Source of the DNA: Flavobacterium sp. 90
GTDB lineage: Bacteria > Bacteroidota > Bacteroidia > Flavobacteriales > Flavobacteriaceae
Direction of reading: 5' to 3'
Assembly: GCF_004339525.1 (NCBI RefSeq)
Contig: NZ_SMGE01000001.1
Coordinates: forward strand, 5,642,001-5,706,000
DNA length: 64,000 nucleotides
A program made the position numbers and the translations under genes. Shown one piece after another: positions 7,650-16,734 of this stretch (position 1 is its first letter; each line of letters opens with the position of its first letter). Under the pieces are notes generated by a model that was not told the DNA's origin, made no database searches, and was given only the letters and a program-made list of their open reading frames with translations.

Positions 7650-8669
7650 TTACAGTTTATTGTAAACAATATTGAAATAAGACGATTTATTATATGTTTT
7701 TGCGGTTCCGCTTGTATAAGACTGAAACTGAGGCGTAATCATATTCATAGAACCTCCGTCACCGTTCCACGCCCAGCCTAAAATTGTCCAGCCTTTATTT
7801 TTGGCATAATCAACAATTGCGGACCAATCTGCACCAGATCCTCCACTATTTCCAAATTCACCAATCATGCATGGTCTTCCTGACGAAGCCAAATCATCGA
7901 TGTCTGATGTGTTCATATATCGTCCTTTTCCCTGGTTATAAGCTCCGGGATAAATATGTGCCGAAAGAATAATTTTAGTATCATTGATTACAGTTTGTCC
8001 GGTTGAGCATCCTTTTACAGCGCAGGCAGCGGTAGCAGTTTCTTGCCCCCAACCCGGAATATCGATAATAATAGTACCACTATAGACTTTGCGAACTTCT
8101 GTAATAGCAGTATTATAAGCTGCAGCATATGCCGCTGGCGTAATATTGTGACTTCCCCATTCGTTTATTAAATTTATTATAAAATTACCTCCTAACGAAC
8201 TGTAGTTATTTTTCCACCAAGTCGCCGCTGCATTTAATTCGGCTATACTATCAGATCCTAATACACTCGATTTATGATAGCTGACAATTACCGTAAATCC
8301 GTTTAATTTGGCTTCAGAAATCCATCTTTTAGCATTTGTTTCCTGGCCTGGTTCTACTTCAATACGAACGGTTTTAATTTTGGTATTTTGCTTCATTAGA
8401 TTCCAACCCAAATCGCAATTTCCATTGTTGTAATAAGAAGGTTGTAAATTAACACCATTGCCAATATCTCCAAAAGTTGAAGTTGTTTTTGCTGTAGAAC
8501 TGGATTTTAGTAATCCTGAAATTTCGGGAGAAACGGTTTCTGTTTTTGCAGATAGTGAAGTTTCTTCTGTTTCAGATTGTGCACAACTAGCTAAAAATGC
8601 CATACTTAAAACTAAAAATAAAACATTTGCTCCTTTAAAGCTTTGTTTAATAAAATGTGGTTTTTTCAT
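7650..8669 (-). CDS. glycoside hydrolase family 5-like lipoprotein
   Basis: Predicted cell-surface or periplasmic glycoside hydrolase of 339 residues. The N-terminus is a lipoprotein signal with lipobox FLASC (Cys near residue 29), followed by a Ser/Thr-rich linker to about 65. The catalytic TIM barrel shows both clan GH-A acids: the acid/base Glu in LINEWGSHN (about residue 168) and the nucleophile Glu in MIGEFGNSG (about 272). The region GVNLQPSYYNNGNCDLGWNL is the usual barrel start. GH5 enzymes cut beta-glucans or mannans; the substrate cannot be read here. No SusCD pair is adjacent, so it is not in an obvious polysaccharide locus. Confidence 0.85.
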   Translation of the reverse strand: MKKPHFIKQSFKGANVLFLVLSMAFLASCAQSETEETSLSAKTETVSPEISGLLKSSSTAKTTSTFGDIGNGVNLQPSYYNNGNCDLGWNLMKQNTKIKTVRIEVEPGQETNAKRWISEAKLNGFTVIVSYHKSSVLGSDSIAELNAAATWWKNNYSSLGGNFIINLINEWGSHNITPAAYAAAYNTAITEVRKVYSGTIIIDIPGWGQETATAACAVKGCSTGQTVINDTKIILSAHIYPGAYNQGKGRYMNTSDIDDLASSGRPCMIGEFGNSGGSGADWSAIVDYAKNKGWTILGWAWNGDGGSMNMITPQFQSYTSGTAKTYNKSSYFNIVYNKL

Positions 8670-8977
8670 AAATTAAGTTTTTAAATAGTTAATAAAGCTT
8701 TTACGGCCATAAAAATCTTCTATGCAAATATTTAGTTTTCAGTAGGATAAAACTGATGCTATTTCATCAAACTACAATACGAAAAATGCATTTTTAACTT
8801 TCTAAAATAAATTTACAATAGAATTTATGTTAAAAAAATAAAGTAATTACAATTAAGAAAGCTTGATTCAATCGAAAAACACAATAACCTTTCCTGTAAA
8901 TTATCGAATAAAAACTTATAAGTAGTGACTAATTCTAAAAAGACAAGATTAATGTAAGTTTACTTGATAAAACTATG
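8670..8977. other. intergenic region without a gene
   Basis: AT-rich divergent spacer between the GH5 gene and the lipoprotein gene at 9012. I see no reading frame with gene-like features, no strong hairpin and no repeat shared with other parts of the window. Confidence 0.6.
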
Positions 8978-8985
8978 TAAATTTG
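8978..8985 (+). promoter_or_regulatory. -7 element TAAATTTG
   Basis: TAAATTTG matches TAnnTTTG 26 bases before the ATG at 9012. No TTG is present at the ideal distance upstream, so this is a partial promoter match. Confidence 0.4.
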
Positions 8986-9011
8986 ATTTTCAAAATAATT
9001 CCTCCTACATA

Positions 9012-9962
9012 ATGAATTGGATTACCTCTATTGTTTTTTATTTCCTGATACTATTTTCCTGTAATGCACAAGACGTTGTGCAACTAAAAAATGTTAGCGA
9101 TACTATTTTAAATACTAAAAGAACATTACAGATTTCTGATCCGTTGGATGCTGTAAAAACAATGCAGAAGTTGTTTCCCGGCAAATTATACAATCTTTCA
9201 GATCATAATACTTTTATAAGCTGGAATTGTAAAAAATGCAAACCTACTGCCTTTAAAGATGTTAATGAGATCGACGGAGATCAAATATTTCCTTATACAC
9301 AAGGCGTTGCGACGAGACTTTTGGAAAACATCGATTATAAAGATTCTAAAGGAAATCAATTCAAACTGTTATTCTTTAATCATTCTGTTTATGATGAAGA
9401 CGGTTTACAAACCAGTAGATTTACTGGTGGTCTTGTTGGTGTTGCCAAGTTTGCTAAAAATGACAAAATTTGGCAAATGAGATCTTTTCAACCTGCAGTT
9501 GCTGGATTTGGCGCATTTGCACAAGCACCAAAACCTAAACTTGTCGAAATTGGTGAAGATCAATATGCTTTTACGTTATTACATGTTAATGGTGGTGCCG
9601 GAGGTCCGTTTGAAGGCATTCTTTATCTTGTTGCAGGATTTGAAGGAAAATACCAACCTATTATGCAAGTTTATGATTATCAGCTTACAAATGTTTCAAG
9701 TGTAACCTGGTCAAGCTCTTATACTGTTGTAAACGACAATATCAAAAAACATTTCAGAGATATTGTCATTAAAACAAATGGCTCTTTTGATAAAGCTGAA
9801 CAGGCAAACGATGAATTTGAAGTTACTCTTCCCGAAGAAATAGCTGCAATGGCCAAAACGAAAAAAAAGTTTAACTTCGAGATTGAAAAACATTTTTCGT
9901 TTAAAGGAAAACTATACAAAATGGTTGGTAAGCCAATTGTGAAATTCTCGAATGTAAAATAA
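9012..9962 (+). CDS. hypothetical secreted lipoprotein
   Basis: Not recognised. From the ATG at 9012 the protein has 316 residues and begins MNWITSIVFYFLILFSCNAQD, a lipoprotein-type signal with the acceptor Cys in LFSCNAQ. An upstream in-frame start at 8964 would place 16 unlikely residues before this signal. The body has no clear membrane segments; a Gly-rich stretch (HVNGGAGGPFEGIL) and a CKKC pair (WNCKKCKP) are visible. Its stop is only 7 bases from the stop of the convergent YeiH gene, with no hairpin between them. Confidence 0.65.
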   Translation: MNWITSIVFYFLILFSCNAQDVVQLKNVSDTILNTKRTLQISDPLDAVKTMQKLFPGKLYNLSDHNTFISWNCKKCKPTAFKDVNEIDGDQIFPYTQGVATRLLENIDYKDSKGNQFKLLFFNHSVYDEDGLQTSRFTGGLVGVAKFAKNDKIWQMRSFQPAVAGFGAFAQAPKPKLVEIGEDQYAFTLLHVNGGAGGPFEGILYLVAGFEGKYQPIMQVYDYQLTNVSSVTWSSSYTVVNDNIKKHFRDIVIKTNGSFDKAEQANDEFEVTLPEEIAAMAKTKKKFNFEIEKHFSFKGKLYKMVGKPIVKFSNVK

Positions 9963-9969
9963 TTTTCTT

Positions 9970-10935
9970 TTAATGAAAGTATAGTATTGAAGCCAAGCCT
10001 AAACAAGCAATAAATATCCAAAGGAAAACTCCTTGCAATAATGGCTTCACTCCTACTGATTTCAACGTATTTATATTTAAGGTTGCGCCAATTAAAAACA
10101 ACGTAATTGTCAATCCAATTTTTGCAATTCCTATAATATGAGGCGCAATAATAGCAGTTGCAGGTACATAAGTATTAAAAAGCATCGCAAGAATAAATAA
10201 TCCTATGAAGTAAGGTATTTTTATTTTTGAGTTTTTATTTTTAAAAATCATAGCTGTCAAGATCGAAATTGGAATAATCCATAATGCTCTTGCTAGTTTT
10301 ACGGTTGTTGCAATTTGCAAAGCTTCAGCTCCGTATTTATTTGCTGCGCCAACTACAGAACTTGTATCATGAATAGCAATTGCGCACCATAATCCGAAAT
10401 CTTTTTGAGATAAGTCAAGCTGATGTCCGATAAACGGAAAAACAAATAATGCGATTGAATTCAGAATAAAGATTACGCCTAATGCGATTGAAGTTTGGTT
10501 TTCATTTGATTTAATAACAGGTGAAATCGCCGCAATCGCGCTTCCTCCACAAATCGCGGTTCCGCAAGATATTAAATGTGATATTTTTTTATCGGTTTTA
10601 AGCCATTTTCCCAGAAAAGTTCCTAATATTAAAGTACTAAAAATTGAAAGTATCGTTAGAACAAAGCCTTCTTTTCCGGCAGAAAGTGCACTGGAAGCAT
10701 TCATTCCGAAACCTAAACCAACTACTGAAAATTGTAATAAATAGGTAATCGCTTTGCTATTGAATTCAACAAATGGATTTCCGAATATATTCACCATTAT
10801 AACTCCTAATAATAATGCAATTGGCGGGGAAATTATAGAAAATAAGCAAAGAGCAATAATCAAAACAAAAATTGCTTGTTGTATATAAAGGTTAACTTCT
10901 AATAAATGTGACGTTGTATGTTGTTTCGTTTTCAA
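9970..10935 (-). CDS. YeiH/UPF0324-family membrane protein (putative sulfate exporter)
   Basis: Integral membrane protein of 321 residues with about nine or ten hydrophobic segments. It belongs to the YeiH/UPF0324 family by its segments CGTAICGGSAIAAISPV and WCAIAIHDTSSVVGAA, both typical of that family. Family members are annotated as putative sulfate exporters, but the transported substrate is not firmly established. It follows a LysR regulator gene on the same strand with 74 bp between. In E. coli yeiH is likewise linked to a LysR gene, yeiE, so regulator and target are probably kept together. Confidence 0.85.
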   Translation of the reverse strand: MKTKQHTTSHLLEVNLYIQQAIFVLIIALCLFSIISPPIALLLGVIMVNIFGNPFVEFNSKAITYLLQFSVVGLGFGMNASSALSAGKEGFVLTILSIFSTLILGTFLGKWLKTDKKISHLISCGTAICGGSAIAAISPVIKSNENQTSIALGVIFILNSIALFVFPFIGHQLDLSQKDFGLWCAIAIHDTSSVVGAANKYGAEALQIATTVKLARALWIIPISILTAMIFKNKNSKIKIPYFIGLFILAMLFNTYVPATAIIAPHIIGIAKIGLTITLFLIGATLNINTLKSVGVKPLLQGVFLWIFIACLGLASILYFH

Positions 10936-11009
10936 AATAATTGATTTGATATTTCTTTTACAAAGGTCTGCCGTTTATATCATAATCACTAATCGTAAAT
11001 TGCAATCGA

Positions 11010-11906
11010 CTATAACTCTAAGTTATAGTAAGAAGAAATATTCTGAATAAAAAGTTCTGACAATGAATCTGTTTTTCCTAGTAAAGTGATGATATAGAAA
11101 TACCTTTCGACAGATAAATTTTCTACATCAAGAACCATAAGTTCGTTATTCTTAAGCTCTTTATCTACTGCATGTATTGACATAAAAGCAAAACAATCAG
11201 AATTTAACAAATAAGATTTTATACTTTCTGTGCTTCCTAATTGCATTTCGATTTGTAAATCAGTTATTTTAAAACCAATTTGCTTCAAAGCAAATTCTAT
11301 AACTTCAAGTGTTCCGGAACCACGTTCTCGAGTTATGAAATTCATTGTTTTTAAATCTTCTACAGAAACTTCATTTTTCTTTGCAAAAGGATTATTGACA
11401 TTACAAACCAAAACCAATTCATCTTTCAAAAACGGAATATATTTAATAGACTGATTTTTAGATTGTCCTTCTACAATTCCTATTTCTATTTCTTTGTTGA
11501 TTAAAGCATTTTCGATTTGTTCTGTATTTCCGTTTAACAAATTGACTTTTATATCTTTTTGCTTTTGATGAAAACGAGCCAAAACCGGCGAAATAAGATA
11601 TTGTGCAATTGTAGTACTTGCACCCAAACGCAATAAACCTTGACGTTCGTTAATAAAAGAACTCATATCAAAATCAATTTCGCGATAGATTTCGAAGATA
11701 TTTTTGGTGTGTTTTAGCAGAATTTCTCCGGCTGGAGTTAAGGCAATTTTAGAACCATTACGTTCAAAAAGTTTTGTTTTGTAAGTTTCTTCTAATTCCT
11801 GAATGTGTTTAGAAACTGCTGGCTGTGAGATATATAATTCCGTAGCTGCTTTAGTAAAATTTAAGCGGAGTGCAACGGTGTAGAATACTTTTAGCCTGAA
11901 ATCCAT
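11010..11906 (-). CDS. LysR-family transcriptional regulator
   Basis: 298 residues with an N-terminal winged helix-turn-helix (about 1-60; LNFTKAATELYISQPAVSKHIQELE) and a C-terminal periplasmic-binding-like effector domain (about 88-295). It resembles the CysB/CbbR/YeiE group. It precedes a YeiH-family gene on the same strand, whose expression it may control. The gene upstream (12270-11929) ends 22 bp before it, so they may share a transcript. The effector is unknown. Confidence 0.9.
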   Translation of the reverse strand: MDFRLKVFYTVALRLNFTKAATELYISQPAVSKHIQELEETYKTKLFERNGSKIALTPAGEILLKHTKNIFEIYREIDFDMSSFINERQGLLRLGASTTIAQYLISPVLARFHQKQKDIKVNLLNGNTEQIENALINKEIEIGIVEGQSKNQSIKYIPFLKDELVLVCNVNNPFAKKNEVSVEDLKTMNFITRERGSGTLEVIEFALKQIGFKITDLQIEMQLGSTESIKSYLLNSDCFAFMSIHAVDKELKNNELMVLDVENLSVERYFYIITLLGKTDSLSELFIQNISSYYNLEL

Positions 11907-11928
11907 TTCTTATTTTTTTGAAAACTTA

Positions 11929-12270
11929 TTATTGCCACTCAATTGGAAATATCGCTGATTCATTTATAACTAAAGTTAAAAAATATTTATCAGTCTTTTT
12001 ATCTCTTCTATAAATATAAACTTTTTTTGAAAATGCTTTTTTGACCAAACTATCCTCTTTTTGAATGTCTTTTTTATATGAATCAAAATTTGCAAAACCA
12101 AATTCATTATCAGCATTACTAACAGTCAAATTACCTTTTGCTTCTTCGATAACTTTCGTAATTACAAAATGATAATCTTTTCTATTTTCTTTTCTATCGT
12201 TGATATAAATAAGAGAGAAAATGCTTAAAAAAAATAGACTGAAAAAAGCAATGATTTTCTTTGTCTTCAT
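11929..12270 (-). CDS. hypothetical protein with N-terminal membrane anchor
   Basis: Not recognised. 113 residues: one hydrophobic N-terminal segment (about 5-24, IIAFFSLFFLSIFSLIYI) that could be an uncleaved anchor or signal peptide, then a charged, Lys-rich domain. Lies 22 bp upstream of the LysR gene in the same direction. Coding is supported by a plausible signal segment and the tight spacing to its neighbour, but no homologue is known to me. Confidence 0.6.
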   Translation of the reverse strand: MKTKKIIAFFSLFFLSIFSLIYINDRKENRKDYHFVITKVIEEAKGNLTVSNADNEFGFANFDSYKKDIQKEDSLVKKAFSKKVYIYRRDKKTDKYFLTLVINESAIFPIEWQ

Positions 12271-12324
12271 ATAATTCTCAAATTAATTAACTCCTACTAC
12301 AACTTACTAATTTCAATACTTTTT

Positions 12325-12351
12325 TTGAATAGGCTCCAGCTTTAGCTGGAG
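12325..12351. repeat. palindromic repeat, left copy (inverted partner at 13260)
   Basis: TTGAATAGG followed by the self-complementary CTCCAGCTTTAGCTGGAG. The reverse complement recurs at 13260-13286 with one difference, and similarity extends some bases outward. The pair brackets the gene at 12353-13138. Confidence 0.75.
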
Positions 12352-12352
12352 C

Positions 12353-13138
12353 TTAATATTTTCCAATTGATTTAACTCCAGATTCTGAAAATTTTAAAAT
12401 TTCAGTTGTAATTGGATATCCCGAATTCTCATATTCTTCTACTACGATAGGACCGAGACGTTCAGAAAAATATTCAAAATCTTGCTCTCCAAAAATATAA
12501 CAAAAGTCTCTCACAGGAATGACAGCATAAAATGGAAAACCAATATTATTTTTAACTAAATCCTTAATTTTTAATGAAAAAAGACAAGCGCTTTTAAGCC
12601 AGACTTCCTCAACATCAATCATTCCAAGTTTATGATTATCAAGATCTTCAACCTGTATCTGAACTTTATCCACAAAAGTATCTAGATTTAAATCAACTTG
12701 TTTTTTTAGTTCTTCTAAGTCTAAGTTCCAGTCCACCAAATCATCATGAGAAATAAATGAAAAATTATTATTAGTATTTACCATAAAAACTTTACTGAAT
12801 TCATCTGTTACCTTTTCATATACAAGGTTTTCAAATTCAAAGTCATTAGGAAAAAACTGAATATATACTTTATCTTTTATAATCTCCCAATCTTCTTTCT
12901 CTAATGTATGCGACACAATTACATTAACTAAATCTGTAATATGCCTATCGTCAGAATCTCTTTCGTAATTGCGTCTAACATTATCTAAACTTACTTTCAA
13001 TTCAGACCCTTCTACATCTATAAGAATAAATCCATCTTTATCAATAGAATCAATAGTTAAGCCTTTGCTTTCAAGCTGTGTTTTAAACTTATTAAAAACA
13101 ATATCTTCTTTACTATTGTTTTTGAATGAATTAGACAT
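12353..13138 (-). CDS. hypothetical protein, possibly DUF1444-like
   Basis: 261 residues, no signal peptide or membrane segment. The N-terminal pattern (VFNKFKTQLESKGLTID, then a short beta-rich unit ending LKVSLDNVRRNYE) and the later acidic helices recall DUF1444 (YtpQ-like) proteins, but this is a tentative resemblance from memory. The stop codon falls one base beyond one copy of a CTCCAGCTTTAGCTGGAG palindrome, and an inverted copy lies about 120 bp upstream of the start, so the gene is bracketed by inverted repeats. It may have been acquired as a unit or simply have repeats on both sides. Confidence 0.6.
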   Translation of the reverse strand: MSNSFKNNSKEDIVFNKFKTQLESKGLTIDSIDKDGFILIDVEGSELKVSLDNVRRNYERDSDDRHITDLVNVIVSHTLEKEDWEIIKDKVYIQFFPNDFEFENLVYEKVTDEFSKVFMVNTNNNFSFISHDDLVDWNLDLEELKKQVDLNLDTFVDKVQIQVEDLDNHKLGMIDVEEVWLKSACLFSLKIKDLVKNNIGFPFYAVIPVRDFCYIFGEQDFEYFSERLGPIVVEEYENSGYPITTEILKFSESGVKSIGKY

Positions 13139-13259
13139 ATTATCGACAAATTTAGATTTTACTTAATTTTTTAAATGTTTCTTAGAAATAATTTTAATGA
13201 TTTTAGTCAAAATCGATTTTCAATATTCGGCTAAAGCCAATTCTTTACTCTCTTATTTT

Positions 13260-13286
13260 CTCCAGCTAAAGCTGGAGTCTATTCAA
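13260..13286. repeat. palindromic repeat, right copy (inverted partner at 12325)
   Basis: CTCCAGCTAAAGCTGGAG followed by TCTATTCAA, the inverted counterpart of 12325-12351. A second short palindrome, GGCTAAAGCC, lies just left at 13229-13238. Confidence 0.75.
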
Positions 13287-13417
13287 TAAAATTTGTGTAG
13301 ATTAGTGAAATTACTTCATCTGTTCGCTCTTTCAGGCTCGGGTCGCGGCAAAAAACTGAGATAACAACTAATCGTAAAAACTTTGAACCTTTGTCCCTCT
13401 GAACCTTTGCCTCTTTT

Positions 13418-15445
13418 CTAAAGCAATCCATTATATTTTCTCACAAACCATTCAGTTGTCAGGAAAACTGCAATTAAAATCAACAACCAAACCCAATCAA
13501 TTAGTGGAGTTTTAGTCGAAATATTTTTCTCTATTGATTTGTATTCTTTGTTTTCAAGAAGTGTATTAATCAAATTATCGGTTTGATCTTCAAAGAATGC
13601 TTTTCCACCCGTTTGAAGCGCCAGTTGTTTTAGTTTTGCAACATCCGGATTTACGAATTGTTTCTCGATATCAAAATCCAAAATCTCAAAATGACTTGAA
13701 TATGATGTATTTGTATTTAGTTCTTTTACTGTAAAATTATATTTTCCGGTAACTAAACCGTCCAGATTCACAGAGAAAGAATTGTTTCCTTTTAGTAAAT
13801 CGTAGTTTTTTACTTGTTTAGTTTCAGCGTTTGTAACTGTGATTGTTAATCTTGCTTTCTCGTCAAATTCATAGTTTTTATTGAAGTATTGCGCATTAAT
13901 TACAATTGCTTCTCCTGAATTATAGAAACTTTCATGCGTTACAACAAGTGATTTTCTTGAAGTTGTTGAGGCTAAATATTGAATTATTTTATCTACAAAA
14001 ACATCATATTTCTCGAATGACTGATTATCGATATGACTTTGCAAACGCCATTTCCAGCTGTTTTCTCCTAAAAGAAAAGCAGTTCTTTTCCCTTGATTTT
14101 CGGCGAAAGCCAATAAAGGCGCATTTGTAGAAACATTTCTAATTTTTGACGAAAGCAAAACAGAAACATTTCCGTTTGTAGTAATGGTTCCGAATAAATT
14201 TTGCAACGGCGGAAAATTTTCAAAACCTATATTATCAATAGCAAACAAATTAAACTGCGATTGAAATTCTGACAAATAATCTTCTCTTTGTCCGCTCATT
14301 TTAAAAACCAAATTATTTTGTTGTTGATTTAGAAAATTAAAATCGGTGTTGTTTCCTGTAATTATAAAAGTGTTTGTTCCTGCTAATTTATTATTATCAA
14401 AAATTGCTTTAAATGCTGTTGTTGGCTGATATAAAACCAGAACCGAAACATCTTGCAATTGACTAATATCATTTGGTTTAACCAAAATTACTTTGCGTTG
14501 TGCATTAACTTCAATTGCGCGTTTTAATGCAGCAATATCAGGATGATTTACAGCCGAAACAATCGCAATTGTTGACTTTTGATCAATAACTTCAACTGCA
14601 AAATTCTTTACGTTATTATAACTATTTTTCTCTTTTGTTCCTGATGTAATACTCGCTTTAAAAATTTGCAATCCTACTTTATCTGCGGGTAAAAGCAAAT
14701 TTAAAGTGGCTGTTTTTTTAGAAGGAGAAAAAGAAACTTTCTCTTTTGCCACAACTGAGTTTCCCTGCGCAATTGTAAAATCGGCATTTGTAGTTTTGTC
14801 TCCGGAATATTGAAGAAAAACTTCAACAGGAAATTTATTTTTATGAAAAGCGTATTTGTTTACGTTAAGCTGATTGATTTTTAAATCAAGAAAAGTGGTT
14901 GTATCTCCCAAAACCAAAGGATAAACTTTATTGACAGGATCAAATCGATATACATAATCGTTTCCTGTAGTTTGATTTCCGTCTGTAATTACAACTGTTG
15001 GAAAAATCAGGTTTTTATTGATGCTTTTTAGATTTTTAGCAACTTCGTCTAAATTAGTTTGTTTTCCTTTAAAATCTAATTTATCCAAAGGCTTAAAATC
15101 CACATCAAATTGATAAGGCTGAATCTCGAATTTTTCCTGAATAGCAGGATTCGAAATTAGTTTCTGATACAATTCAGCCACTTTCTTATCTGATTTCAAA
15201 ACTGAAATCGAACTCGAATTGTCGACTGCAATTGCTAATGGTGTTTTCGTTATTTCGAGAGAATTCTTTGTCATTATCGGGTTTATCAGCAAAAGCAATA
15301 ATCCAAAAATGGCTAAAAAACGTAAAAAAGCCAAAAACCAAATCACATTGGATTTGTTTTTGGCTTTAAAAAAATATTGAAAATACGACAACCCTCCCGC
15401 TATTACTAATGAAAGCAATAATAATAGTATCGTGTTTGTAGTCAT
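13418..15445 (-). CDS. large membrane-anchored VWA-like protein
   Basis: 675 residues. Two N-terminal hydrophobic segments (about 5-26 and 35-60) and one C-terminal (about 647-667, LIDWVWLLILIAVFLTTEW) frame a large soluble region. Just after the second segment is LAIAVDNSSSIS, a DxSxS MIDAS-like motif of von Willebrand A domains, with VVITDGNQTTGND later as a matching TDG loop. The layout resembles the Bat-like or glutamine-amidotransferase-like membrane proteins common in Bacteroidota. The role is unknown; metal-dependent protein binding at the envelope is an inference. It lies 91 bp downstream of fabG on the same strand. Confidence 0.75.
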   Translation of the reverse strand: MTTNTILLLLLSLVIAGGLSYFQYFFKAKNKSNVIWFLAFLRFLAIFGLLLLLINPIMTKNSLEITKTPLAIAVDNSSSISVLKSDKKVAELYQKLISNPAIQEKFEIQPYQFDVDFKPLDKLDFKGKQTNLDEVAKNLKSINKNLIFPTVVITDGNQTTGNDYVYRFDPVNKVYPLVLGDTTTFLDLKINQLNVNKYAFHKNKFPVEVFLQYSGDKTTNADFTIAQGNSVVAKEKVSFSPSKKTATLNLLLPADKVGLQIFKASITSGTKEKNSYNNVKNFAVEVIDQKSTIAIVSAVNHPDIAALKRAIEVNAQRKVILVKPNDISQLQDVSVLVLYQPTTAFKAIFDNNKLAGTNTFIITGNNTDFNFLNQQQNNLVFKMSGQREDYLSEFQSQFNLFAIDNIGFENFPPLQNLFGTITTNGNVSVLLSSKIRNVSTNAPLLAFAENQGKRTAFLLGENSWKWRLQSHIDNQSFEKYDVFVDKIIQYLASTTSRKSLVVTHESFYNSGEAIVINAQYFNKNYEFDEKARLTITVTNAETKQVKNYDLLKGNNSFSVNLDGLVTGKYNFTVKELNTNTSYSSHFEILDFDIEKQFVNPDVAKLKQLALQTGGKAFFEDQTDNLINTLLENKEYKSIEKNISTKTPLIDWVWLLILIAVFLTTEWFVRKYNGLL

Positions 15446-15536
15446 ATTTATGATTTAATAATTGAGAAAATTTAATAATTTAAAGATTCCAATAATAAAC
15501 CTTTGAACCTTTGTTACTTAGTGCCTTTGGACCTTT

Positions 15537-16283
15537 CTATGTAAGCATTCCTCCGCAAACATTAAGGACTTGTCCTGTAACGTATGCGCTCATATCTGAA
15601 GCAAGGAAAAGACAAGCATTTGCTACATCTTCTACTGTTCCTCCACGTTTCAACGGAATTCCTTCTCTCCATCCTTTTACTACATCTTCCGGTAATTTTG
15701 CTGTCATTTCAGTTTCGATAAACCCCGGAGCAATTGCATTACAACGAATATTACGCGAACCTAATTCTAATGCTACTGATTTTGTAAAACCAATTGCACC
15801 AGCTTTAGATGCTGCATAGTTCGTTTGTCCTGCGTTTCCTGATACTCCAACAACTGAACTAATATTGATAATAGAACCTGCGCGTTGTTTTAAGAAAGTT
15901 TTTTGAATTGCTTTTGTCATATTAAATACTGACTTCAAATTGACATCAATAACCTGATCAAAATCAGCCTCAGACATACGCATTAATAGGTTATCTTTTG
16001 TAATTCCGGCGTTGTTAATCAAAATGTCAACTGTTCCAAAATCAGCTAAAACAGCTTCAACAAAAGCTTGTGCTTCATTAAAATCGGCCGCATTTGACTG
16101 GTACCCTTTTGCTTTAACTCCTAAACTGTTCAACTCAGCTTCCAAAGCTTCTGCAGATGCAACAGATGAGCTGTATGTAAAAGCAACGTTTGCACCATGT
16201 TTAGCAAAAACTTCAGCGATTCCTCTTCCAATTCCACGACTAGCGCCTGTAATGATGGCAACTTTTCCTTCTAGTAATTTCAT
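15537..16283 (-). CDS. fabG: 3-oxoacyl-[acyl-carrier-protein] reductase
   Basis: Short-chain dehydrogenase of 248 residues that reduces 3-oxoacyl-ACP with NADPH in fatty acid elongation. Visible motifs are the cofactor site GASRGIGRGIAE, the NNAG motif (ILINNAGIT), catalytic Ser in INISSVVG and the Tyr/Lys pair in NYAASKAG. I chose the ATG at 16283 (MKLLEGKVAIITG); an in-frame start at 16331 would add 16 unrelated residues and run into a dispersed repeat. SDR family members are alike, so other substrates are possible, but length and C-terminus (SAYVTGQVLNVCGGM) fit FabG well. Confidence 0.92.
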   Translation of the reverse strand: MKLLEGKVAIITGASRGIGRGIAEVFAKHGANVAFTYSSSVASAEALEAELNSLGVKAKGYQSNAADFNEAQAFVEAVLADFGTVDILINNAGITKDNLLMRMSEADFDQVIDVNLKSVFNMTKAIQKTFLKQRAGSIINISSVVGVSGNAGQTNYAASKAGAIGFTKSVALELGSRNIRCNAIAPGFIETEMTAKLPEDVVKGWREGIPLKRGGTVEDVANACLFLASDMSAYVTGQVLNVCGGMLT

Positions 16284-16313
16284 ATTCAAAATTAATTTTA
16301 ATAATTGTTTGTA

Positions 16314-16387
16314 GCTATTCCTGCTATCCACTTGTATCTTTTCCTTGATAAAGAATCAAGAAAAAGGATACCGCTTCTATCAGGGCT
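16314..16387 (-). repeat. structured intergenic repeat, copy 1
   Basis: On the minus strand it starts AGCCCTGATAGAAGCGGTATCC and then forms a hairpin (GTATCCTTTTTCTTGAT against ATCAAGGAAAAGATAC) before GTGGATAGCAGGAATAGC. A related copy with a different loop lies at 56059-56119. The same stem pattern with different sequence suggests conserved RNA or DNA structure. Confidence 0.7.
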
Positions 16388-16483
16388 ATGAATGACTTGC
16401 CAAATATATGATAATTCCCTTTTTAAAAAAATAGCAATAGTATAATTTATGAATAAGAACGCTTCTTTAAAATGAAAAAGGAT

Positions 16484-16515
16484 AAAAAAACCGTTTCACG
16501 AATTGCGAAACGGTT
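16484..16515 (-). terminator. terminator after the small peptide gene
   Basis: Stem AACCGTTTC with GAAACGGTT (16507-16515 and 16489-16497 on the minus strand, nine-base loop), followed by T residues. It lies 19 bases past the stop of the peptide gene at 16534, so that gene seems to be a single-gene transcript. Confidence 0.85.
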
Positions 16516-16533
16516 CTATAAGAAATAACTTTA

Positions 16534-16734
16534 TTACAAACATTCTATACCATCAATTGTTGCTTTGCATATTGGCTCAGCCGGAAAAATTTGTGGTTCC
16601 ATAATACATGGTCCATTATAAGGAAATGGAGTCCACGGAATTGTACATCTGACAGTTCCGCTGCCCATTACATTTTTTTGTTCACTAATACTAAGTACTT
16701 CAACTCCTCTAAGGTTTAAAATTTTTTCTAACAT
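16534..16734 (-). CDS. small four-cysteine peptide with bacteriocin-type leader
   Basis: 66 residues. Residues 1-26 (MLEKILNLRGVEVLS then SEQKNVMGSG) look like the leader of Bacteroidota bacteriocin or pheromone precursors, which end in a pair of small residues, usually Gly-Gly. Here MGSG stands in that place. The rest is rich in Pro (seven) and has Cys at 30, 43, 56 and 65, suggesting two disulfides in a secreted mature peptide of about 40 residues. The gene has its own terminator. No peptidase-containing ABC exporter, modification enzyme or immunity gene is adjacent, so export would rely on a distant transporter. Function not known; identity as a secreted peptide is inferred from the leader. 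Confidence 0.7.
   Translation of the reverse strand: MLEKILNLRGVEVLSISEQKNVMGSGTVRCTIPWTPFPYNGPCIMEPQIFPAEPICKATIDGIECL

Noticed and set aside
16284..16331. N-terminal extension of FabG by 16 residues.
   Set aside because: The extension has no family counterpart and overlaps the structured repeat; the ATG at 16283 gives the conserved start.
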